A stretch of DNA of 64,000 nucleotides from an uncultured Lentisphaerota bacterium (lineage in GTDB: Bacteria > Verrucomicrobiota > Kiritimatiellia > CAIQIC01), in the NCBI GenBank assembly GCA_903889245.1, contig CAISWQ010000091.1:37986-101985 (forward strand). Direction: 5' to 3'. The translations under genes were made by a program, and so were the position numbers. This document shows, one piece after another, positions 44,653 through 53,736 of this stretch (its first letter is position 1; the number at the start of each line of letters is the position of its first letter). The notes under the pieces were generated by a model. It did no database searches, had not been told where the DNA came from, and worked only from the letters and a program-made list of their open reading frames with translations.

Positions 44653-45694
44653 GGCGCTTGTCCTCGTCACCTTTCTCCAGCGCCGCGAAGGTGTCGAAAT
44701 CGCTTTGGAAGAGCTTGTCCTGGATCACGCGGTATTTCTCGAACTCGCCCTCGGCATGCTCCCGGGCGATTTCGGCGCTGATGCGCCCGGCGTCTTGCAG
44801 CACTGCCCGCTCATCCGCCGAGAGGAAGATGTCCAGCCGCTTCGCCCAATCCTCCATCGTCATCGGCACGCGGCGCTTGGCGCGGCTTTCCGCCAGGTCG
44901 AGGTAGGCGTTCACGATGCGCCCCAGGTCCGCGAGTTCCGCCTCCGTCAGGTAGTTCTTGGCCACCACGACGTCGCTCTTGAGAATTTTCCCGCCGGGCG
45001 CTTTGGCCCAGGTCGTCAACCCCATGCGTTCCTTCGTGTGGTCCGCGCGCTTGACGATCAGCTCGGCGGCGGTGTGGCCGTGAACGGCGTAATGCATCTT
45101 GTTCTGCACTTTGGCGAAGAACGCCCGGGTGATCGGCGCGTCCCGGTCGTAATCCATCGCCGTGGAATAGATGTCGGCGATCTTCTGGTAAAAGCGCCGC
45201 TCGGACAGGCGGATCTCCCGGATTTCCTCCAGCAGGCGCTCGAAATAATCCTCGTCGAGGAACGCGCCGTTCTCCATGCGCTTCCGGTCCAGCACGTAGC
45301 CCCGGAGCGTGTAATCCCGCAGGACGCCCGTGGCCCATTGCCGGAACGCCGTGGCGCGTTTGGAATTCACGCGGTAGCCGACGGCGATAATGGCATCGAG
45401 GTGGTAGTGCTTGATCCGGTAGCTTTTGCCATCGGCGGCAGTTGCTAAGAAAACCTTAGCAACTGAATCTTCCGCCAATTCCTGGCTGGCGAAGATGTTC
45501 TTGAGGTGCATCAGCACGTTTTCCGGCGTCGTCTCAAAAAGCAACCCGATGTTTTTTTGCGACAGCCAGATCGTGCCGTCCTGCACCCGCACTTCCACGC
45601 CATCGCCACCGGTCTGGTAGGCGAAGGTCAGAAATTCCGCCGTGCGGTTGCGGATGCGCACGCTGTTCGGTGATTTCTTTTTAGGCATGGCCAT
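44645..45694 (-). CDS. RhuM family protein
   Basis: The 349-residue protein matches the RhuM (virulence RhuM) family: an N-terminal region with VQDGTIWLSQKNIGLLFETTPENVLMHLKNIF, then AVGYRVNSKRATAFRQWATGVLRDYTLRGYVL and a helical C-terminus. RhuM proteins are often found inside restriction-modification operons and pathogenicity islands; their function is not established. Here the gene is placed between methyltransferase and helicase. Its stop overlaps the helicase start, and its own start overlaps a 20-codon open frame that is a relic copy of the helicase 5' end (45681-45743). It was therefore probably inserted into an older methylase-helicase junction. Confidence 0.88.
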
Positions 45695-45743
45695 CTCCTG
45701 TCTCCGGCCTCGGCGCTTGGATTTCTTCGATGGCTTTACTCAT
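45681..45743 (-). pseudogene. Relic 5' end of the helicase gene between methylase and rhuM
   Basis: A 20-codon frame (MSKAIEEIQAPRPETGDGHA) begins ATGAGTAAAG inside the stop region of the methyltransferase gene. It mirrors the true helicase start (MSKTIEEILAPKPEA). Over the first 44 bases the two differ at 7 positions, about 84% identity. Its stop lies within the first codons of rhuM, so it could still pass ribosomes from the methylase to rhuM. Confidence 0.82.
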
Positions 45744-47325
45744 CGTCATTCTCAGTGTCGTGGTCCATCGGGCGAATCACTGCTTCGATGTAATCAATCT
45801 CGTGCTTTGTGAGTCCGTATTTCTTGTAAAGTGCTTTATCCGTCCACTGCCGATCCCAAGCTTGAACGGGAATCCACGAATACATAGGCCGAAGTGCATC
45901 TTGCGTGAGTTTGCGAAGCGAGACGAGATGCCTGAAAAACTTGGTGCGGTAGTAAGACTCTACACTTTCCGCTTCGGCCTCAGACGACACACAGAAAGCT
46001 AAGAATGTCTGAGTTGCGACAGAGGGTGGCGGACTCAGCCACGGTTTGCCGAGCACCGAATCAGGGATTTTCTGCCCACCATCTGAGCCTGCTTTTGGGA
46101 CAAGCACCTTCCATTTATCAATGAGGGCCGCATTCTTGGTGATTGTGTTTCGGGGAACGAACCCAATGTCCCGTTTGCCACTTCGGACGTAGTAGAGAGC
46201 CACGTCTCCCGACTTCTTTTTGTCGTGGAATCCGTCGAAGTTGGTCGCGATGCCGAAAGGTGTGTCCGCCGTTAAGATTTCAGTAATTGATGTCTCGCCA
46301 GCCTTCAACACCTTGCGCAAAATGCCGACGGCTCTCGGATCGCGCACAAACACGGCAAATTCGTCGAGTTGTCGTTGAGAAGACGATTCCTCCTTACCGC
46401 GAATTACTGTGACGTCGCATGGCCCATTGTGAGCTTCCGACCAAAGGAAGTAGCAGATGCCGCCTTTGACCTCCACATTCGGAAAAACTTCTTTTGAAAC
46501 TGGATAATCGACCAGTCTGAAGAGCTTGCGTGAACTGAGCATCTCCTTGCGAAAGTCGTCGAGTCCACGTCCACCCGCAAGCCAGCGGGAAGGAACGACC
46601 ATCGACAAGAACCTTGGCTGTAGCTTTTTCGCTTGCTCAACGAAAAGGTGATAGATGGATGAATCGCTTGAGCCACCCGCGCCGCCTTTCATCTGATATG
46701 GTGGATTTCCAAGGATGACGTCGAATTGCATGTTACCTCCAAAAATCTCGGCGAGCCGAGTCTTGATGTTGTCGGTGTGAATGAACGCGTAGGCGTAGTT
46801 CTCAAGTTCTTCCTCACGGTCTAAAATTGCTTTTGGTGCGCCGCAAAATTCGCACTTAGTTTCGCCCCATGTGTGCTCGATGCGCTTGTACCAGATGTTG
46901 CCATCATCGCTGGCGAACGCTTGGGCGATGGAGTGCTGGCCGGTGGCGTGCTTGGAGCAATAGACGCTGCGCCGCGCGAGCAGGCTGGTGATTTGCGTGA
47001 TGCCGATGCCGAACACCTGCCGGGTGAGGATGTGGTTCACGCGCTTTTCCAGATTCGGAATCTCGTGCTCCAGCCCTGCGGTGAGGCGCTTGGTGATCTC
47101 GCGCAGGAACACGCCGGATTTGGTGCAGGGGTCGAGGAACTTCACCGTCTTGTCCGCCCAGAGGTTCGCGCCGCCATGGTTGGCCGCCCACGCCTCGGCC
47201 AGCGTGTCGAGCATCCGATTGGCGAACTCCGGCGGGGTGAACACCTCGTCGTTGGAGAGGTTGGCGATGCAGGTGAGCACGTCCGGGTTGCGCCCGCGCA
47301 AGGCAAAGCTGGCCTGTGGAATCAT
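45736..47325 (-). CDS. N6-adenine DNA methyltransferase subunit with NPPY
   Basis: The 529-residue protein carries S-adenosylmethionine motif I (FLDPCTKSGVFLREI, Asp65) and the catalytic motif IV (ILGNPPYQ, 207-210) of N6-adenine methyltransferases, preceded by FTPPEFANRM. The C-terminal half (from about 260) should contain target recognition. Cysteines in YCSKH and CEFCG (about 123 and 158-161) may bind zinc. Base composition changes inside the gene: from about 46890 towards the 3' end the sequence is clearly more AT-rich than the first 145 codons and the neighbours, as if the specificity part had been exchanged. ATG 47325 overlaps the upstream methylase stop by 4 bases (ATGA). Confidence 0.88.
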   Translation of the reverse strand: MIPQASFALRGRNPDVLTCIANLSNDEVFTPPEFANRMLDTLAEAWAANHGGANLWADKTVKFLDPCTKSGVFLREITKRLTAGLEHEIPNLEKRVNHILTRQVFGIGITQITSLLARRSVYCSKHATGQHSIAQAFASDDGNIWYKRIEHTWGETKCEFCGAPKAILDREEELENYAYAFIHTDNIKTRLAEIFGGNMQFDVILGNPPYQMKGGAGGSSDSSIYHLFVEQAKKLQPRFLSMVVPSRWLAGGRGLDDFRKEMLSSRKLFRLVDYPVSKEVFPNVEVKGGICYFLWSEAHNGPCDVTVIRGKEESSSQRQLDEFAVFVRDPRAVGILRKVLKAGETSITEILTADTPFGIATNFDGFHDKKKSGDVALYYVRSGKRDIGFVPRNTITKNAALIDKWKVLVPKAGSDGGQKIPDSVLGKPWLSPPPSVATQTFLAFCVSSEAEAESVESYYRTKFFRHLVSLRKLTQDALRPMYSWIPVQAWDRQWTDKALYKKYGLTKHEIDYIEAVIRPMDHDTENDDE

Positions 47326-47966
47326 AGTGTTGCCTCCGGCGTGGCGGCGACCAGTTCACCGACGGTCATGGGCGGGTAGGTCTTGATGGGCCTGAAAATC
47401 TCGTGCTTGCCGAGATTGGCGAAGAGTTCCCCCTCGGTGCTGTAGGCCGCCGCCTGGGTGAGGGTGTCTAGCCGAAAATCCCGACGCTGGAAGCGGCCCT
47501 TCCACAGATAACCCCACTCGGCAAAGGTGATGGGCAAATTGTCCCACGTGCGCATCTTCAGGGCGTCGCCATGGATGAGGTTGAGCGAAAGGACACAGAC
47601 AGCGGCGCGATAGAAATCGTCAGCAGGTTTGACGGTCAAATATTCCGCGAAGATTTCCAGCAGGTTGGCGCGGCAATCGGCGATGTTGTCCGGCAACAGT
47701 TCGATGCCATAGACGCACATCAGCGCGAGCAACGCGTAGTGTCGCCGCTCGAAATCCGACGGGCCATATTTGAGTTCCACGGCGGCGAGCTTGCGCCGGA
47801 GAATCTGCACGAGAAAATTACCGTTCCCACAGGCCGGCTCCAGGAAGCGCGAGTCAATGCGTTCAGTCTCGCCTTTCACCAGGTCGAGCATCGCCTCGAC
47901 CATCCACGCGGGCGTGAAAACCTCCCCGTGATCGGCAACGCGTTGCTTGGACTTCACCAAACTCAT
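47322..47966 (-). CDS. N6-adenine methyltransferase-like protein (motif I only)
   Basis: The 214-residue protein starts MSLVKSKQRVADHGEVFTPAWMVEAML and has a good motif I (FLEPACGNGNFLVQI, residues 41-53), typical of type I/IIG N6-adenine methyltransferases. No NPPY motif follows; the chain ends shortly after the HGDALKM (motif III-like) region. It overlaps the next gene by ATGA. It is therefore either a separate SAM-binding subunit or one half of a split methylase completed by the 529-residue protein. It is first in the four-gene restriction-modification operon. The ribosome binding site is weak. Confidence 0.82.
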   Translation of the reverse strand: MSLVKSKQRVADHGEVFTPAWMVEAMLDLVKGETERIDSRFLEPACGNGNFLVQILRRKLAAVELKYGPSDFERRHYALLALMCVYGIELLPDNIADCRANLLEIFAEYLTVKPADDFYRAAVCVLSLNLIHGDALKMRTWDNLPITFAEWGYLWKGRFQRRDFRLDTLTQAAAYSTEGELFANLGKHEIFRPIKTYPPMTVGELVAATPEATL

Positions 47967-48056
47967 ACTCGGATACGCTCCCTGTCTCTATATCTCCGGT
48001 CTCACAAAATTTTCTACCCTAGGCGCAGCATGGCCGCGGCAAGGCTGACGGCCGTT

Positions 48057-48698
48057 TCAGTCGAGCGGTGTGACGCTGATGTTGCGGAAGTGTATCTCGC
48101 CGCCTTCGGCTTGGAGGCCGATGCGGCCGGCGACGACCGTCACGCCGGTGGATTCGTTGACCTTCTGGCCGTTGATGACGACGCTGATTTTGTCGCCCTG
48201 TACGGTGATTTCGGCGCGGTTCCATTCGCCGGCTTTCTTCTCGGCCATGGTCATCTTCTTGACGCCGCCGGTCAGCTCGCCGAGCGCGAACTTTTTCGGC
48301 TTCATCGCGCGCGCCGCGTCGCTGGAGATCGTCATACCCTGGAAGCCCATCAGGTCGCCGGCGCTCTCGTGCTTAAGCTGGCACTCGATACAGCGCGGCA
48401 GCGCCGAGGGCGTGTCGTTGATGCGCTGGAAGAAGCCGCTGTTGCCGGGCTTCTGCGGGTCGCCCCAGCGCCATTCGGCGGTCAGCTTGTAGTTCGTGTA
48501 GGACTTCTCCGTCGCCAGCCAGCCGATCGGGTCGCCCTTGCAGACGATCACGCCCTCCTTGACGCTCCAGACGTCCTCGAGCTTCACGCCCTCCTTCGAG
48601 GAAAACGCGGTCCAGCCCTTGAGGTCTTTCCCGTTGAACAAGTCCTCCGCGTGGGCGGTGGCGAGCGAGAGTAGCAGCAGCAGCGCGAGCTTCTTCAT
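48057..48698 (-). CDS. Secreted DUF1080 (3-keto-disaccharide hydrolase-like) protein
   Basis: The 213-residue protein has a signal peptide (MKKLALLLLLSLATAHA) and a DUF1080 domain beginning EDLFNGKDLKGWTAF, with EWRWGDPQKPGNSGFFQRIND in the middle and GEIHFRNISVTPLD at the end. This concanavalin-like family, very common in Planctomycetes and Verrucomicrobia, includes 3-keto-glycoside hydrolases. The substrate here is unknown. AGGAGA lies upstream of ATG 48698. The gene interrupts the two restriction-modification systems and is transcribed divergently from the PstI-type methylase. Confidence 0.92.
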   Translation of the reverse strand: MKKLALLLLLSLATAHAEDLFNGKDLKGWTAFSSKEGVKLEDVWSVKEGVIVCKGDPIGWLATEKSYTNYKLTAEWRWGDPQKPGNSGFFQRINDTPSALPRCIECQLKHESAGDLMGFQGMTISSDAARAMKPKKFALGELTGGVKKMTMAEKKAGEWNRAEITVQGDKISVVINGQKVNESTGVTVVAGRIGLQAEGGEIHFRNISVTPLD

Positions 48699-48809
48699 GG
48701 TTTCTCCTGGTTGGTGTTCGCGCGGAGAGTAACCGCCCCCACCGTTCCCGCCAAATCCAAAATCGGACGCAGCCTATGGGAAGATGCAGAGGGCGGCAGA
48801 ACGTTGCAC

Positions 48810-48837
48810 TTGATTGGCCTGTGGGCCAAGTTAGAAT
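48810..48837 (+). promoter_or_regulatory. Candidate promoter with internal operator for the PstI-type system
   Basis: TTGATT (48810-48815) and TAGAAT (48832-48837) are 16 bp apart. The spacer is covered by the inverted repeat TTGGCC-TGTG-GGCCAA (48814-48829). The GTG start at 48871 lies 33 bp downstream. No separate controller-protein gene is seen. Confidence 0.45.
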
Positions 48838-48870
48838 GCAGCCCGGAAAGGCCATGTTAAGGGTTCACCT

Positions 48871-50352
48871 GTGCTGTCCGTGCTTGAACAACGACGCGTA
48901 GCGCTTTCGCGCAGTACCGATGCCGCGCGCAAGGCGAAGCTTGGGCAATTCCTGACCCCCGCGTCCACGGCTACCTTCATGGCGGGGCTTTTCACGAATA
49001 CGCAGGGCGAGCAGTGCCGCTTGTTAGATGCTGGTGCGGGGATTGGTTCCTTGTCGTGCGCCTTTCTTGAGCAGTGTGCGACTGGAAAACTGTGCTTTGG
49101 CCATGTTGATGTGGAAGCTTTTGAGATTGACCATGCGCTGCATGCTGAACTGGAACGCTCACTGTCAGGTTTTACCGGGCGGCTCCCCTTGGACTTTGAG
49201 ATCAACGCCAAGGATTTTATCGAAGAAGCCGTGCGGCGCATTATTTATGGCCATGGCAGCAACTTCACCCACGCGATTTTAAATCCACCCTATAAGAAAA
49301 TAGGGAACGGTTCCTATCACCGCAGAATCATGCAGGACGTGAAGATCGAGGTGGTAAATCTGTATGCCGCCTTCGTGGCGCTTGCCATAGCGCTCATGGC
49401 GGAGGGCGGACAACTCGTGGCCATCATTCCGCGCAGCTTTTGCAACGGTCCCTATTATCGGCCGTTCCGTGACTATCTGCGGCGGAAAACGGCGCTTAGG
49501 CGCATGCACTTATTCGAGTCACGTAACACGGCCTTCAAGGATGATGGGGTGTTGCAGGAAAACCTCATCCTGCACCTTGAAGTCGGTGGCCGGCAAGAAG
49601 CGGTCGTCGTTTCCCATTCTCTGGATGACCAGTTCACGGATCTCGCAGTGCAGGCCTATCCTTTTGCGCGCATCGTCGTGCCCACAGATTCCGAGCGTTG
49701 CATTCATGTACCGCAGGGCGATAGCGGTGCAGAAGCGCTGTCCGCGGTTTGCACGCACACCTTGAGTGAACTCGGCATCAGCGTCTCGACCGGCCCTGTC
49801 GTGGATTTCCGGCTGCGCGAATATCTTCGTGACTTGCCGGAACCCGGCACCATCCCCTTGCTCTATCCTGGTCATTTCGGCGCACAGGCCTTGGAGTGGC
49901 CCAAGGTGGGTTTGCGAAAGCCCAATGCCATTCAGCGCAATCCGGCCACGGAAAAATGGCTTTATCCCAATGGTCATTACTGTGTGGTGCGCCGGTTCTC
50001 GTCCAAGGAGGAGAAGCGCAGAATTTTTGCCAGCGTGGTGCGGCCGGATGCCTTTGCTGACGCCACGATGCTGGGTTTTGAAAATCATCTGAACGTTTTT
50101 CATGATGGGAAACACGGGTTGCCCGCGGCCTTGGCTCGTGGGCTGGCTGTGTATTTGAACACCTCTACGGTTGATCGGGGCTTCAGGAGTTTCAACGGAC
50201 ACACGCAGGTGAACGCCACGGATTTGAAGGTCATCAAGTACCCCAGTCGCGAAATGCTGATGGAGTTGGGCGCGAGCGTGACGGAAGTGCCGCAAGATCA
50301 GCATGCCATAGATGCTTTGGTGAAGGAGATCAGCGAACATGGTAAGCGTTAA
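48871..50352 (+). CDS. N6-adenine methyltransferase, PstI/BsuBI type
   Basis: The 493-residue protein has LGQFLTP (residues 24-30), motif I LLDAGAGIGS (51-60) and the N6-adenine catalytic motif AILNPPYK (136-142), then a long C-terminal recognition region with FNGHTQVNATDLKVI near the end. Size and order fit the methyltransferases of PstI/BsuBI systems, which protect their host by methylating adenine. The partner endonuclease gene overlaps its 3' end by 14 bases. The start is GTG 48871, about 8 bases after AAGGG. Expected target CTGCAG is inference from the endonuclease family. Composition is slightly more AT-rich than the chromosomal neighbours, compatible with transfer. Confidence 0.9.
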   Translation: MLSVLEQRRVALSRSTDAARKAKLGQFLTPASTATFMAGLFTNTQGEQCRLLDAGAGIGSLSCAFLEQCATGKLCFGHVDVEAFEIDHALHAELERSLSGFTGRLPLDFEINAKDFIEEAVRRIIYGHGSNFTHAILNPPYKKIGNGSYHRRIMQDVKIEVVNLYAAFVALAIALMAEGGQLVAIIPRSFCNGPYYRPFRDYLRRKTALRRMHLFESRNTAFKDDGVLQENLILHLEVGGRQEAVVVSHSLDDQFTDLAVQAYPFARIVVPTDSERCIHVPQGDSGAEALSAVCTHTLSELGISVSTGPVVDFRLREYLRDLPEPGTIPLLYPGHFGAQALEWPKVGLRKPNAIQRNPATEKWLYPNGHYCVVRRFSSKEEKRRIFASVVRPDAFADATMLGFENHLNVFHDGKHGLPAALARGLAVYLNTSTVDRGFRSFNGHTQVNATDLKVIKYPSREMLMELGASVTEVPQDQHAIDALVKEISEHGKR

Positions 50353-51310
50353 GCGGCGGATCCTGGAGGCGCTGGCGGTGTTGCGTGCATTGGAGATGCC
50401 ACCAGCACAACTCAACGATCGTACAGCCATCAGCCTGCTCGCCTTGCTGGACTTGTCCAGGGAGCGCGAGTGGAGCGCGGCGCAGAACCCCATGCTCGGC
50501 ATTCGCGCCATCCTGGATTTTGCCCGCCAGAAACTGGCGCGCCCCTATGCGGAAAACACGCGGGAAAGCTTTCGCAAGTACAGCGTCAAACAAATGGTCG
50601 TGGCTGGCATCGTGTTGCACAACCCGGATAAGCCCGGTCGTGAGCCTAACAGCTCCGATAATTGCTACCAGATCGAGCCGCACGCCTTGGCATTGTTCCG
50701 AACATTCGGGCGCGAGGAGTGGGCGCCCGCATTGGCCGCCTATCTCGCGAAGCGGCCCACGCTCGCCGCCCAATTGGCTGCCGGGCGGGAGGCGGTCAAG
50801 CTGCCGTTAAAAGCAGCGGACGGTGCGGACATCAAATTGAGTCCCGGACCCCACTCCAAACTCATCCTGTCCATCATTCGCGACTTCGGTCCGATCTTTG
50901 TGCCCGGCGGTGAACTTGTCTACGTGGGCGCGACCGGGAAGAAATGGGATTTCTTCAATGCGGAACTACTTGCTTCACTTGGAATTTCGGTTGGCGAACA
51001 TGGCAAAATGCCCGATGTGATTCTCTATTCCCGGCGCCAAAAGTGGCTGATCCTGGTCGAAGCTGTCACCAGCAGTGGACCTGTGGATGGCATCCGGCAT
51101 CATGAACTCGTCCAGCTATTCAACAACTCCCAGGCGGGTTTGGTCTTCGTGACGGCTTTCCCGGATAAGGGTGAAATCTTCCGGCGCTTTGTCTCCGCGG
51201 TGGCGTGGGAAACGGAGGTGTGGTGTGCCAGTGACCCCACGCACCTCATTCACTTCAACGGCACACGTTTTCTGGGCCCCTACGTAAAACAGGGCCACAC
51301 GTCAGCGTGA
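50339..51310 (+). CDS. Type II restriction endonuclease, BsuBI/PstI family
   Basis: The 323-residue protein is close in length to R.PstI and R.BsuBI. It contains the family's nuclease core (VPGGELVYVGATGKKWDFF, then HGKMPDVILYSRRQKWLILVEAVTSSGPV), with the PD...E residues of the PD-(D/E)xK fold. The N-terminal half is helical. By homology it should cut unmethylated CTGCAG, though the site is not proven by sequence reading. It overlaps the methylase by 14 bases and so depends on it for translation. CTGCAG occurs in the window (20875, 24592), so the host must be methylated there if the assignment is right. Confidence 0.9.
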   Translation: MVSVKRRILEALAVLRALEMPPAQLNDRTAISLLALLDLSREREWSAAQNPMLGIRAILDFARQKLARPYAENTRESFRKYSVKQMVVAGIVLHNPDKPGREPNSSDNCYQIEPHALALFRTFGREEWAPALAAYLAKRPTLAAQLAAGREAVKLPLKAADGADIKLSPGPHSKLILSIIRDFGPIFVPGGELVYVGATGKKWDFFNAELLASLGISVGEHGKMPDVILYSRRQKWLILVEAVTSSGPVDGIRHHELVQLFNNSQAGLVFVTAFPDKGEIFRRFVSAVAWETEVWCASDPTHLIHFNGTRFLGPYVKQGHTSA

Positions 51311-51330
51311 CCGGCCGTTCTTCCGTCCGG

Positions 51331-51442
51331 GTTTCCAGGGCTTGGAAAAAGGTGTGGCATTTTTTCCAAGGCTTGGAAGAATGCCGCCGAAATTTTCCAA
51401 ACCTTGGAAAAGTGGCCGGTTGATTTTCCAAGGCCTGGAAAA
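51331..51442. repeat. Phased palindrome array, 4 copies
   Basis: CC positions are 51335, 51366, 51397 and 51428: three successive intervals of exactly 31 bp. The array fills the gap between the endonuclease stop (51310) and the sulfatase ATG (51460). It is the most regular array in the window. Confidence 0.95.
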
Positions 51443-51459
51443 CCCGAAAGGACTAGCCG

Positions 51460-53487
51460 ATGAAAACACGCAGAAACTTTTTGAAGGCGGCGGCGCTGGG
51501 TATGGCGGCGGTGGCGCTGCCGCCGCTGGCGCGGGCCGGCGGGGCGCGGCGGCCGAACTTCCTCTTTATCCTCACCGATGACCAGCGCTGGGACATCATG
51601 AGCTGCGTCCAGAAGGAGCAGGGGGCGCGGGCGCGCTTCCCATGGCTCAAAACGCCGAACCTCGACCGCATCGCCGCGGAGGGCGTCCGGTTCCGCAATG
51701 CGTTCGTCGTGAACTCACTTTGCGCGCCGAGCCGCGCGACCTTCCTCACCGGCTGCTATGGCCACGTCAACGGCATCGTCAACAACCACACGGCGTTCCC
51801 GCTGGAGAACGTGACGCACGCCTCGGTGCTGCGCGCCGCCGGCTACACGACCGGCTACATCGGCAAGTGGCACATGGGCTCGCAGGTGGAGCGGCCGGGC
51901 TTCGATTTCGCGGCGAGTTTCCTCGGCCAGGGGAAATATTTCGACTGCCCGGTCGTCGTCAACGGCCAGACCAAGCCGAGTACGGGCTGGGTGGACGATG
52001 TCGGCACGGACTACGCGCTGGATTTCCTGACGCAGTTCAAGGACAAGCCCTTTGCGCTCTGCGTCGGGTTCAAGGCGACGCACGGCCCGTTCACGCCGCC
52101 GCCGCGCCGCGAGAACGACTACGCCAACGAGTCGGCGCGCCCGGTGCCGAACCTCGGCGTACCGGCGATCTACCACGGCCTGGCGAAGGCGGGCAAGCGC
52201 GCCGCCCCGCCGCCCGCCGATGGCACGGTCAAGACGAACCTCGGCTACTTCCGCTGCATCGCGGCGATGGATGACAACGTCGGCCGCCTGCTCAAGGCGC
52301 TCGACGACCTCGGCCTCGCGCAGGACACGGTCGTCGTGTTCGCCGGCGACAACGGCTACTACCTCGGCGAGCACCAGCTCGGCGACAAGCGGTCGGCCTA
52401 CGAGGAGAGCTTGCGCATTCCGCTGCTGGTGCGCTGGCCGCGGCGCGTGCGCGGCGGGCGGACGGAGGACCGCATGGCGCTGAACATTGACCTCGCGCCG
52501 ACGTTCGTTGACCTCGCCGACCTGCCGGTGCCGAAGGTGATGCAGGGACGGAGCTGGCGTCCGTTGCTGGAGGAAGCGCCGGGCGCCGACTGGCGTAGCG
52601 CGTTCTTCTACGCTTACTTCGCCGAGAAAAATTTCGGCACGCCGTTCGTCACCGCCGTGCGCACGGAGAGCGCGAAGCTGATCCGCTACCCGGGCCATGA
52701 GGAATGGACCGAACTGTTCGACCTGACCAACGATGCCTATGAGTTGAAGAATCTGTGGAAGCAGCCGGACGCCGCGGACCTGCAGCGGAAGCTGGAGGCG
52801 GAGTATGAGCGGCAGAAGGCGGCAATCGGCTTCCGCGTGCCGAACTATGCCGACAAGGCGGAGGACGCGAAAGGTCCGCCGGCGAATGCCGCGTGGGTGC
52901 TCGACTACCGCTTCGACAAGGACCAGGGCGCGCAGGTGACCGATGCCTCGGGCCAGAAGAATCACGGCGAGGCCAAGGGCGTGGCGCTGGTCGAGGGCCG
53001 CGAGGGCCGGAAGGCGCGGCGTTTCGACGGCAAGGGCTGGATCGAGGTCGGCAAGCCGCCGAGCCTCAACCCCGGCGTCGGCGCGTGGACGATCGAGGCG
53101 ACGGTGAAGAGCGACAAGCCCGATGGCGTCGTGCTGGCGCATGGCGGCGCGACGATGGGCTATCTGCTCGCGCTGGAAGGCGGCCAGCCGGTGTTCGTGG
53201 TTAATGCCGCAAAGAAGACCAGCCGCGTCGCCGTCAAGCGCGAGGTGACGGGGCAGTGGATGCGCCTCACCGCGCAATGGAGCGGGAAGAATCTCTCGCT
53301 GGCCGTGGATGACCAGCCCGCCAGCAAGGCGAAGCTGCTCGCCGCGCCCGATGGCTTGCCCCATGATGGAATGCAGATCGGCGCCGATGAGCGCAGCCAG
53401 CTACTGGAAAAACCGCTGCCAAAGTTCACCGGCCTGATGGAACGCGTCCGCATCTTCAGCGGCGTCGCGCCGGCGGACAAATCCTGA
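51460..53487 (+). CDS. Tat-exported sulfatase with C-terminal LamG-like domain
   Basis: The 675-residue protein has a twin-arginine signal (MKTRRNFLKAAALG). The sulfatase domain (about 30-460) has metal-binding LFILTDDQR and the formylglycine site Cys88 in CAPSRATFLTG (CxPSR), which must be matured by a sulfatase-modifying enzyme. Later motifs (GKWHMG, GDNGYYLGEHQLGDKRSAYEES) are intact. From about 480 to the end lies a concanavalin/LamG-like domain (VLDYRFDKDQGAQVTDASGQKNHG), a likely carbohydrate-binding module. It probably removes sulfate from a polysaccharide in the periplasm, consistent with the glycosidases at 37.9-41.9 kb. ATG 51460 follows a four-copy palindrome array by 18 bp. Confidence 0.95.
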   Translation: MKTRRNFLKAAALGMAAVALPPLARAGGARRPNFLFILTDDQRWDIMSCVQKEQGARARFPWLKTPNLDRIAAEGVRFRNAFVVNSLCAPSRATFLTGCYGHVNGIVNNHTAFPLENVTHASVLRAAGYTTGYIGKWHMGSQVERPGFDFAASFLGQGKYFDCPVVVNGQTKPSTGWVDDVGTDYALDFLTQFKDKPFALCVGFKATHGPFTPPPRRENDYANESARPVPNLGVPAIYHGLAKAGKRAAPPPADGTVKTNLGYFRCIAAMDDNVGRLLKALDDLGLAQDTVVVFAGDNGYYLGEHQLGDKRSAYEESLRIPLLVRWPRRVRGGRTEDRMALNIDLAPTFVDLADLPVPKVMQGRSWRPLLEEAPGADWRSAFFYAYFAEKNFGTPFVTAVRTESAKLIRYPGHEEWTELFDLTNDAYELKNLWKQPDAADLQRKLEAEYERQKAAIGFRVPNYADKAEDAKGPPANAAWVLDYRFDKDQGAQVTDASGQKNHGEAKGVALVEGREGRKARRFDGKGWIEVGKPPSLNPGVGAWTIEATVKSDKPDGVVLAHGGATMGYLLALEGGQPVFVVNAAKKTSRVAVKREVTGQWMRLTAQWSGKNLSLAVDDQPASKAKLLAAPDGLPHDGMQIGADERSQLLEKPLPKFTGLMERVRIFSGVAPADKS

Positions 53488-53525
53488 CATCAGCGACCCA
53501 CGGTGCTGTGGCCGCTTCCGCGCTG

Positions 53526-53548
53526 GATACCTCGGTATCCGAGGTATC
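53526..53548. repeat. 23-bp palindrome GATACCTCGG/CCGAGGTATC
   Basis: GATACCTCGG, TAT/C centre and CCGAGGTATC lie 40 bp after the sulfatase stop. Its core (53529-53545) is the reverse complement of 2317-2333. There is no T-tract, so a protein site or dispersed element is likelier than a terminator. Confidence 0.6.
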
Positions 53549-53613
53549 CGGTCTCCGCGGGCGATAAACGCGTTCGACCGCTCCTGCACACCAAGGCGGA
53601 AATAAATTTCCGG

Positions 53614-53736
53614 CTGACTGGGAGCGGCGGCATGTTTGCCGCCGCATGCGTCACGGCCAGCGTGGGCCTGGCCGGTTGTGGGTAAAGGTTGGTTGGCGGT
53701 TTCACCGGCGGCAGGAATGCCGCCGCTCCCGGTCAG
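53614..53736. repeat. Long inverted repeat in a 386-bp non-coding gap
   Basis: CTGACTGGGAGCGGCGGCAT (53614-53633) is repeated in inverted form with one mismatch at 53717-53736, about 83 bp apart. The inside holds smaller GC-rich palindromes. The gap 53488-53873 contains no supported gene; this could be a small non-autonomous element. Confidence 0.65.

Noticed and set aside
51331..51442. CRISPR array
   Set aside because: The 31-bp period with spacers looks superficially like one, but the repeats are only 18-20 bp, vary between copies, number two or four, and recur in eleven places. No cas gene is present.
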